Virus record (IMG/VR): IMGVR_UViG_3300023106_000002 | Coordinates: 1 to 64,000 of that record | Strand: one strand, 5' to 3' | Length of the DNA: 64,000 nt | Source: a virus | Shown here: positions 28,179 to 40,100 of the stretch, in pieces | Numbering within the stretch: the stretch's first letter is position 1 | Layout: every line of letters begins with the position of its first letter | Program-made: the position numbers and the translations under genes | The notes under the pieces: model-generated | Told to the model about the DNA's origin: nothing | Seen by the model: only the letters and a program-made list of their open reading frames with translations | Databases searched by the model: none

Positions 28179-31100
28179 ATGCTTCAACCTAAGTTATTTA
28201 ATAGAAAATTAGCGGAAATTCAAGGAAAGTCTCAAAGTGGTTTATCAATTGAGAGTGCTGCAGGAGCAGTTGGTTTAGATCAAGAAGAAATCAATTCTTC
28301 TGATACTAGATATGGAAACGTTGATGCTACAATTTTAAGTCAATTTATGTCTACTGCTGATAAGCAAGCATTAGACTATCAGAATTCTGTTGCTAAACAA
28401 GAGATTGATTTAGTAAATAAGAAAGAAGTTGACGATGCTGTAAAACAACTTGATGATACAGATAAGACTATTAAAGAACTTGAATCTAATAAAGACAATT
28501 ATGATACTATTACAAATCCTTTAGAAGTAAGTTCTATTGGACCAAAGAGTACATTAGGTTCACAGAAGATTAAGCCTGAAGTACAACAACAAATTGATGC
28601 TCTTAAATCACAGAAAGCAGAACTCGCTACTCAATTTGAAGGACATCCTGAACTTGAAAATATTACTCAGAAGATTGCGACTCTTGAAAACAAGTATCGT
28701 AACTATAAAGGTGCTCAAACAGATACTGATTTTACAAGCAATCCTTTCATGTGGGCACAAGAAGGAGTTCAAAACACTACTGCAAACATTGTAAACGCAT
28801 TCACTAATCCTGAGAAGTCAATGACACCTAAGGAGAAGATTGAATACAATAAACTTATTTCACAAAGAGATACTTTTTACAAACCTATTGCTGCTAAAAA
28901 AGCACAGGAAAGAGAGAATGAAGCTATTAATTTAGGTGCTGCTCTATATGAAGCAAACACTTCAGGAGGTAGAACTGTAGGAGATAGAATTAGATTGTTT
29001 ACTGCAAAGCGTAAAGCTGAATTAAGTAAACAAGAACTTGATGCTTATATTAATGGTGAAGGAGGTAGTGATGCTTTCTTTAGAAAACTTGGTATGTACA
29101 CAGCTTCTTCTCAAGGAGGTGGTGCAGAAGATGCTGTTCAAAATATATCAGATTATGTATTTAAGAATGAACTTCAAGAGAAATCTGACAAGGTAGGATA
29201 TGATAATTTAAGCAAAGAAGAAAAAGACTTGTTATATACTTATGCTTCAACAGATGAAGATAAATCTTTCTTAGCAGATAAACAGAAATGGTCTTATGGT
29301 TTGGTAGATCAAACTATGCACTCTATGGGATTTGTTAGAGACATTGTATTAGCAGATGCTTTATCAGGTGGTTTACTTACAGCAGTATTACCTGAAGGAA
29401 GTGCAGCATTAGGAGCAGGAAGAATTGCTTTGGAAGCAGGTGCTAGAGCAAGAAGAGGAGGAATGCTTCAAATCGGAGGAGCAAGAGTAGCAGCTAATGT
29501 AGTTGCAACAGGAGCAAAAGCTGCTAGATTTGGTGCATCTACTTTATTACAAAATCACATGAATCCTGAATATCTTAACAACGAGATGATGAAAGGATCT
29601 TATGTTGAGAGAGATGAAGATGGTAATGTAAAAAACATCTTAGTAAAAGATGGTTATTATAATTACATGAAAGATGTATATAAAGATACTGCTATTGCTT
29701 ATGATACAGAAGCTAAACAATTAGAACAAAAAGAAAACAAAACAGCAGAAGATCAAGAAAGATTAAACTATTTACAAGTCAAATTAGGTATTACTAACGA
29801 TGTTGGTGAACACAGTTTAGCTGAAGAACTTGAAACATTCAAACCTTTATCAGGTGCTAGTGCTGAACTTGCTGCATTTGGTAAGATGGGTTCAGAAAGA
29901 ATTGCTGAAATATATACAGAGAAGTTGTTAAGAGGACTTGGTAAACAAGTTGTAAAACTTCCAGGAGTAGGTAAGTATGCTACTAAACTTGAAACAAAAC
30001 TTAATGATGTAAACTCAGCTTTTAAAAACACTAAAGTTGGTAGATTATATAATTCATTAAGTGCTAATACTCGTAGAGTACTTAATGATGGTAATGGAAA
30101 TCCTATAGTAAACTCTTTACCTACTGAGGTAATAGAAGAGTATGTTACAGCAGGATTGAATTCTGTACAAGACAGAGATTTAAAAGAGTTGCATGATATG
30201 TTTGATGTACAAGCAAATGTTGACATTGCTGCACAAACATTTCTTATGACAAGTATGTTTGGTTTATCAGGTAATGTTCAAACTAATTCTAAGTTAATGT
30301 TGAACAAACTTGCTAACAAAAGAATATCAGAAGCTGAAGCAAGAGTTAAATCAATGGATAAGACTTCACCTGAGTATGCTGATAAAGTTGCTGAACTAGA
30401 AGAACTTAAAAAGAATCCTTATGTAGGATCATCTGCTGTTAAGTTAATTGCTGGAACAGATGATGCTTCTTTTCAAGGAACTCGTAATTATATTGATACT
30501 CGTAATCAAGTAAGAAATAGTATCAAAGAACTCAAAGCAGCTAATCAAGATTCAGATGTAAATCGAATAGTTGATTTGATGAGTACATCAGGTTTCTCAT
30601 CATCTGAAATAAAAACTAAGATAGCAGCATTGAAAGCTGAAGGTAAAGATAAAGAAGCTAAAAGTCTTGAATCAACTATGTTTCAAACATTAGTATTTGA
30701 TGCTTTTAAAGGAGGAGTTCAAGATGAATTGCAAACTGCTTTAGGTAAGATGCAAAAGAATACAAAGCTTTCAGAAGATACTAGATTAGCAGCAAACAAA
30801 GCAGAACAGAACTTAGATGCTTTAAGCAAAGTATATGAAAGATATAAAGATAAACCTAATATTGGAGCAATCACTAACTTTGCTTATGAAAAATTAGTTT
30901 TACGTCAAGGTGCTGATGAAGTATCTACAGAACAAGCAAATATTTCAGAACAAGTTAATGATGAGATAAAAGCATATACTCAAGCTACAGGAAATTATCC
31001 TCCTGCTGGTACATCATTAAGTAATATGTTTACTGCTACTTTTGAAGATGCTACTCAACAAGCACGATATGATAAGTTTCTTGATGGATTGTTAAACTAT

Positions 31101-34100
31101 AACAATACTATTATCGATACTTACATTGGTCTTGAAAATTCAAAGAATACTTTGAATCAACAATTATCAAATTCGATGATGGCTTTTAATGAAGCAGTTA
31201 CTCCTTCACAAGCTACATTGAACAGAGAAACATTCTTAACAGATTTGCAAAAGTTATATGAAGCTGTTGATAGTGGAGAACATACTATTGCAGAAGCTAC
31301 TTTTAATTATAACAATGATCTTCAACAAACACCTGAACTTATAGATGCTTTGTTTGAACAGATGAAAAGTCGTGTAGGAAACATTAAAGATGGTAAAATA
31401 TCTAATGATACATTCGAGAAATTAAAAACTAAATTCAAAAATCAAATTGAGGACAGGAAGAAGTTGGAAAATCTTAAAGCGTTGCTTCAAGAACAAGCTA
31501 ATGTTAATGCTTTACGAACAGAAGAAGAACAAGCAAATGAAATAATCATTGCTCCTACAGTAACAATTATTGATACTGAAGCAGAAGATGATTTCAAAGA
31601 TGCATTGGTTATAGATTTAGGTAATACAGCAAATTTGTTTGAAGATGATAACTTAGGTGATCCTTCAAATGATGTTGCTGATAGTGAATTTGATTTACAG
31701 ATTGGAAACACATACAGTCCTGAGCAAATCAAAGCTATAACAGCATTTGTTAAAAAGACTGTAGAGAACATTGAAACTAAGTTAGATAGAAGACCTAGCT
31801 TCAGAGAATTTATGTCTCAAACATATAAGTATGCAGAAGATAAGAATCAAGTAAAGAAAATATTCAATGCTTCTATTGAAGGGTGGAAAGCAAATGGATA
31901 TGAAGCAGATAACTATCAGGAAGTGTATAATGATTTATTCAATCCTTTTCAAGAAGATGTTACTGCATATCTTGAAGCTGTTACTAACATGTTTGAAACT
32001 GAAGTACCAGCACAAGAAGTTACTACTTATGATGAATTAGATACCAAAACTGAAGAGATTGAAGAACAAGTTGCTAGAGTTGAACAAGTAACTGTAGCTT
32101 ATGATGAAGAGAATGTTCCAATAGTAAGAACTATTGTTGATGACATTTCTAGTCAACGTACATTAAACATTGAACCTAAGTTAGGTTTCTCAGCAATTGT
32201 ATATGATGAAGTCATTGAGAATGGCGTATTGATAAGAAAGTCAAGAGGTTCTGTATTGAACATATCACCTGATAGTCTTATTGATTTCAGAGATCTTCTT
32301 AACCCTGATACATATAAGACAGGTGATAAACTTAATATCGAAGTTGCTGATGAAAGTTTATGGTCAGGTATTACTGTATCTAATGGTAGAGATGCTAATG
32401 ATGATGTACAAACTACATCATTTGCTGCGTGGGTTTCTGAACGCGAAAAGATAGATTCTAACTTTAGAAGTTCTCAAGAGTTTAGAAATAAAATGCCAAT
32501 CTTCTATTCATCTGATGCTGGTAAAAGACTAGCCTATGTACAAGATACAGATTGGTACAATCCTTTCAATGTAGGCAATCCTTTTGGTGAAAGTAAAGAC
32601 CCTAACAATGCAACACAAGCATGGTTAGATCATATACAAGAAGGTAAGAATAATACTCAAGAACTTCGTAATAATATTGCTAGAGGACTTAAACAAGTAA
32701 CTATCAATAAACCTGAAGATGGTAAGTTCTACAAGATACCTGAAGAAGAACCATTGATTACTGTTAATGAAAGTAATCCTCAAAGCGTAATTGCAGTACA
32801 ACGTGGTACAGATTTGAATACTTCATTTGCTAATCAATTTAGTGAAGGTGTATTATTGAATACTAATTTCAAAGGTGAACGAGGATTTGATAGTAAAACG
32901 AATAGTCATACATGGATGATTAATCGTATAGGATTTACTACAAATGATAAAGGAGAAGTTGTACCAAGTTACAGAGCATATCCAGTATTACGTTTAGTAA
33001 CTAATGATCAAATTGAAACTGTTAAATGGGCATTAGCAGCACACTTGACATTGAAAGGTTGGACACAAGAGTTATCAGGAGTCAATGCAAAATATGCTAT
33101 GACTATAGATCAAGCTAAGAAGTTACAACGTGACATCAATACAAACATGTCATTTAATATTGAGAATCCAAAAGAGATTATCAACTTTATGAAAGTGTAC
33201 TTTCAAACTAAAGTTGATAGTGATATACTTGGACCATATAGAAACGCATTATTTAATACAACTGAAACACATGCTTTAATACTTCAACATACAAGTCTCA
33301 AAGCACTTGACAACAAGAACATTAAAAGCATTGTTCATATCAATAATGGAGTAGTTACTCCTTTGAATCAAAGATATGAAGAATACTTAAAGAATAACTT
33401 GCGTACCAATATCAAATCATTTGATGTGGGTACTAATGCAAAACCGGTATATGCTACAGTTATTCAACCTATTATCAATGTATCTTATACAGAAGTAAGT
33501 GAAACAATTAGTCCTAGACAAGAAGCTGCTAATGTTATCATTGAACAATTACAAGAAGAAGCTAAAGTAAATGCACCATTTGATTTATCAAAACATACTG
33601 AATTTTTAAACAGTATAGGAGTTGATATTGATTCTTTTGAACAGAGTGATGCTATGATTGATAATACAGATAAGTTATCAAACATCTTCAAATTGCCAGG
33701 GAACTTAAACATTCTTCAAGAGAAAGCTATCAGACAGTTCATTGTACATAGTATTGGTGAGAAAGCAAGTTTTGATTACAAATCATTATCTAATCCTGCT
33801 AAGATTAAAGCTGAGACTTTATCAGAACTTAAATTATTAATTAATCCTGTAGTTAAGCAGATAGAAAATTTAATCGCAGAAGTAAATGGACAAGATAATT
33901 CTACTGGTAAATACGATGTATTACTTGATGCTTATAATAGTACTCTCAAAAACATTAAAGTTGTTCAAAGTAATTTCTCATCAATCTACGAAAAAGGTTG
34001 GAAAGATGTTCAGAAACAGACTTCACTTGTCCTCAACGAAGATGAGAATATTGATGAATCAGAAGATGATGTAAATTTATCTATCAAAGATTATAACAAA

Positions 34101-37100
34101 GATTCTATTGAAGAATCAGGTAAATCAAAAGCATCATATAGATTGAGAAGATTCTTGCATAAAATACCAACTTACAATGTAGATGGTACTATTGCAAAAA
34201 CTTACTTAGGTCTTCCGCAGTATATGTCATTTAATGATGTGTACAATGAACTTAGTAAGGTACTTGCTATGGGAAGTGATGTTGTATCTGATTATAAATT
34301 GATTATTAAGAAATTAGAACAAAGTCCTTCACCTTTTATTAAAGATGTATTAAGGAAATTAGAAACTGCTGATGAACAGATCAAGAATGAATTTGTTTAT
34401 AACTTTGTTAGACATAGTTTGACTTCTAAGTTTGCTATGTTTGATATGGGTAAATCAGGTACATCATTGAAAGTATATGATACAAACTCAAATGAAGCAT
34501 CTCGTGTAATACGAGGAATATGGTTGAACAATAATAAGGCATCTGAGTTATTTACTTTGAATGGTAAACTCAATGCAGATGTAGCACAAGATTTAATTAC
34601 TGAGTATGAATCATGGGATAAGGATTATACTAAAGTACCTCAACAAGAGTTAAGAAATTGGTTAGATAAAATCGGTTATACTTTTACAGATGGAGCATGG
34701 CAACAAATATACACTAGCGGTGTATGGAATGCACAGAAACAGAATAATTTTAATGCTCTTTACACTCAAGATAAAGGTGGTTTATTTGTGCCACTTGTTA
34801 AGTATCTTAGAGGTGCAATCACAAACCCTAGTGAATTTGATTTTGATAACAAGAAAAATATATTTAGTAATCTTACTGGTGTGACAAATGCATTATCACT
34901 TGTAGAAGCACAGTACAATGCTAACTTAATTGCATTGTCATTTAGAGATTCAGGTAAGAACATATCAACTCAAGTACCTACTAAGTTTGTTACTGATATG
35001 ATTCAAAAGTTGAAAAGAAGTTTGAATGAACAAGGTAACACATACATTGATGATTTACAAGCAATCTCTTTTTCAAGTGAGTCTACTACTCTTGAGTTGT
35101 TAAAGAACAATTCTGAGTTTGCTCGATTAATGGAAATATCTCATTTAAGTTTAACTGCTGTTAAACAACGTGGTGATAATCCATCAAAAGCAGGTATTAC
35201 TGATTTAGGAGATATCGATTATGATCTTGCAGTACTTACAGGTTTCCAAGACAGAAAAGGAGTACAGTTTGGTACTGACAACAAAATCAATGGTATCCCT
35301 GTTAGAATGGCACACATGTTATTCCCTACCATGTCAGATAAGACAACAGGTCTATTTATGAGAACATCAGTATTTGATTTCTTAAAAGATAGTAACTTGT
35401 TATTTGAAACAGCAGAAGATGGTAAAGTTACAGGACTTGATGATAGTGTAAAGGATTTGCTTTTCACTCAACTTGTTATGCCTGAACTTAAACGTATAAT
35501 TAATTTTCATCAAAAAGTAAAAGCTACAAATATTAAGAATTATGATAATGGTGCTATGTTATTTCATTTCATACCAGCACTAAATACTCTTACTGATGAA
35601 AGTGGTGTCAGGTTGATTGAGAAATTAGCTACTATTGAAAACTATACAATAGAAGATATTGTTGCTCAGTATGGTAAAGCAATGAAAGATACTATTGAGA
35701 GAGTAATTAAGAAAGAAGTTGCTTTTAAAATGCAACAATGGAATGGTTATTCACGTACTGATAGAAATGGTAATGCTATACTTGATGCTAATGGTAATAC
35801 TACATCAACTATGTTTGATAATGATTACTTTACTGAAGTAGGTAAAAGTCCTTCTAAAGATTATGAAATTGGAGTATATGACTTTGTTATGAATAGTTTA
35901 CTGTTTAATGCAGAAGTATTTAAAATCTTCGCAGGAGATATAGCAAACTATAGTCAAGATAAAGTATTCAAAGAAAAAGGTGCTAAGAAGTTACCATATC
36001 AAATTGAAGAACCTTCAACTTATTTATCAATCAATAAAGAGATAGGAGTTAACTTAGGTAAACGTCTAGCACTTCTTATAGCACCTGGAAATAAAGTTGC
36101 AAACTCATACAATGAAAAATACAATCAAATCTTTTTAGAAGATGCTGTTGATATTTCAGAGAATGCTTCCTACCTTGTAAAGAACTTTTATGGTCAAAAC
36201 ATAGATGAAGAAATTGCTAAGTATAGATCATTAGAAGATGCTATTAATATTGCAGAACAATCTAAAACAGATTCTAATCCTGAAAAGATAAATAAGATTA
36301 AAGATCAAATGTTGGATATGCGTAGAGATTGGGCTAAGAGATTTCCTGATTTAGATGCTTACTTTGATATTGAATCTACTGATGCTCAAGAATATTCTAC
36401 ATGGGCAGAACACTTATCTTTAATGGAAAGAATGGGTAGAATTACTGATAGTGAAAGAAATAACATCTATAATAAGTTATTATCTTTCCAAGACTTGACT
36501 AAAGAAGAATTGAACTTAGTATTGCAACCTATTAAACCAGTACACACAGGTAGCTATATCAACCAAGACTTTGATGTTAATCAAATGGTTTATATTAAGT
36601 CATCATCTTTTCCATTGATTCCTCAACTTACTGCGGGTACTAAACTCGATGAGTTAAGAGTTGCTATGGAAACACTTGAGGTAATATCAGGAAGATATAC
36701 ACGTGCTTCTTTTCAAACTGCTAATAAAGTTGGTGCTACTAAAAAGACAGTTAATCCATTCGATTATAACTCAATTCTTGCTGGTGTCAGAGAGTATGAT
36801 GAAAACGATGTTAACTCTACAGTAAGAGTACTTGACAGAAATAACTTCAGAATTCAACAAGATGTACCTTTCAAATCAGATAAGAAGAAAACTGATACAG
36901 TATCTATGGGTACTCAGTTCTTTAAATTGTTATTTGGTGATGGTATGTATAATATTGAAGATTTTAACTTGAATGGCAGAACTGTTACAGGTAAGAAATT
37001 ATATGAACATTATAACTATCACTTTAGTGAGATAGTAAACAATAAGAAACAAGAGTTGTTTATGGACTTAGGACTTGACTCAAATGGTCAGGTATTAAAT

Positions 37101-40100
37101 CAAGTACAATTCATTAAAAGCTTACAGAATCTTTTGATTACTGAAGCTACAAGTAGAGGTTATAGTTTAAAATCATTAGCAGGATTGAAGATAGAACAAC
37201 TTCAAGCCAAAGCAGGATATTACTATGAGTTCAAAACTCCACTATGGTTATCGTCAGATAGCAACAGATATGAATCATTACTTAATGCTATTATCACAAA
37301 CAGGCTGATGAAGCACAAGATGCCAGGAAATGGATTTATTGCTGGGTCAGAAAGTGGATTTAGATATACAGAAGATCTTAATAGTGTTGATAAGTCACGT
37401 ATTATTTACTTAGATTCTTGGAATGGTAGAGAACTTCAAGGTGCTCATACAACAGATACAGAAGGAAATGTTTCATTCAATTCTGCACAAGTATTTGTAC
37501 CTGCTAAGTTTAAGAACTCAAAGAATGAATTGATTGATTTGTTTGAAGGTTTTAATAATAAAACTAAAGAAGGTAAGTATGTTTACAGAAGAGACAATGG
37601 TACATTAGGACTTAAAGAAGGTTCTATTGATAAAGAGTTAATGAATTTGTTTACATTCAGAACTCCTACATCTTCTCACGTATCAGGTTCATCTGTAGAA
37701 ATTGCAGGTATATTGCCTCCTGAAAGTGGAGACTTGATGATTGTACCTAAGAACTTTACTAAACAGAAAGGTCTTGATTATGATATTGATAAGGAGTCTG
37801 CCTATGCATTAAATCACTATGTAGATGATAATGGCGCCATTAGAGTACTTGATGGTAATGCTGTAACAGATATGTTACAGAAATATCAAAACGCTATAGA
37901 CAAGATCAACAAAGAAAGTAATGCTATTGAGAGTAAAACTCAAGCATTAACTATCTTAAAAGAGATGTCTAATAGTTCAAGATTTCCATTGAGTGAAGAA
38001 GACTTGTTAGAATTTACAAACCCTGAGATAAGTGTGCAAGACATTGCTACACGTGCTATGTGGAAATTGAAAACTAAGTTATCAGAGAATGAGTTTATCA
38101 GAACTCACTTAGTTGTATTCAATAACCCTAATCCTGTTGTACAGAACAAGATCAATAAAGTCTTATCTATTGATTTTGCAAAAGAACAAGCTGCAGCAAT
38201 TGAAAAATTAGAGGCTGAGGGAGAAAAAAATAAAATTATTGCTCAATATATCAAGCAAGGATTATCACCTCTCGAAGCAGATAAAAAGTACCAAACTGAG
38301 GCTATGGATTATACAATGCTGACTTATTCTTATCAAAAAAATAAGATGAGTTTGGGTAGTATCGGGAAGATTGCTATTGGAGTATATGCAAACTATACTA
38401 CATTCAATGGACTACTTCAACAAACTGAGGAACAAGTCTTCATGCGTAACAAAGAAGGTGATCCTACAATAATTAAGATTGGTAAATATGAAAGCAACGG
38501 TATATTAGGTGCAGAAAGAACACTTGATGGTGAGAGAACTACTGCTGAAGTATTTGCTGAAAAGGAAAATACTGCAACAGATAATGAGAAAGAACAAGTA
38601 CTTGGTAGAGTAGGTGTGAATGAATCGACTATTAATGTTGATGCTCACATGACTTTACGTGGTTTTGATAAAGATGAAAATGGAAACTCAATATCATACA
38701 TGTTACTGTCTCAACCTTTAGTTAAAGAACTTAATAAAAGACGTAAAGATAGTAAAGGTATTCTTGGTGAATATATTGATGATAACAGTCTAATCAAATC
38801 AATGATTGAATCGTTATCAAATAATACTATTACTTATATTCAATCAGGAGAAGGTATGGATTTGGAGTATTATTTCACCAATAAGTCTGACATGTCACAA
38901 GTTATTATTGATGGTGGTATGTTAAGTGGAAATAATATGCTTGATGGTATAACGTATAATGGTGAAAACTTAGATGTACAAAGAGAAGCATTCATGACTT
39001 ATATTGAACTTGAAAAAGAAGCTAAAGCAGTATCAAGCATTCAAAAAACTATCAATGTTAATACACTTGGTAAGTCAATGATTGAATCTCAATTGAAATA
39101 TGAAGGACTTAAAGTATTAGCTGAAAACAAAAAAGTATCAGGAGTTCATAATTTACTTGGTAATTTCTTAACAAAGAAACCTGAAGATGTTAACAATGGA
39201 TATTGGATAGGAGATTACTATGTAGTTCCTACTACACCTCAAGGACAGATTGTTATCAATGGTTTACATTTAGGTAATACTTTGTATAAAGACTTCTTTC
39301 CTTATCAAGATAAAGCAATACTTGATGTTGTAAACGAAATACTTTCAGCTAAAGGTAAAGATAGTGTATCAGATGCTACAATGATTGATAACTTTGAAAC
39401 CATTGTGGAAGGTATCAGAAAGTATATTAATTCTCGTCAAGGAAATAACATCTTTAATGTATCTCCTAAAGCTAAGAGATTTGATTTGTTTAAAGATACA
39501 GAAGATAATACTTCTCTTTCTACTTACATGTTAACTATACTTAAAGGAGATACTACTGGATATAAAAAAGGATTGAAGTTCTTGAAAAATAATTCATTGA
39601 TTAAAAGCTTTACTTATGATACTGGTATTGGTAACAATGAAGTATCTACTATTAAGTATAACAATGCTGCTACTGATAACTTAGATGAAGAAGATTTATA
39701 CAATGCAATACCTGAATTAGTATTAGCTAATTTACCATTGCCTGAAAGAAATGGACAACCATATTCTACTATGCAACTTGCAGAAGATTTGGTAGCATAT
39801 TCATTCCTTGAAGGAGGTGTACAAGAAGCTACTCAGTTTATCAAGTATGTACCTGTTGAGTTCTTAGAATCAATTGGGCAGATGGAAAATGATGTATTTG
39901 TACCAGCAAACAGAAAACTTCAGGGATTTAACTCCAAGAAGAATAGTGGTATTAATATTTTTGCTATAGCATTAGGAATGAAAGAAAATGAAACAAGTAC
40001 ATTTACTAAGCAGTACTTTCAACACAATCCTTCAGATGCTGCAAGGGTTTCATTTAAAGATACTCGTGGTCAAAGTAGTTTCAAATACGTAAACACTATT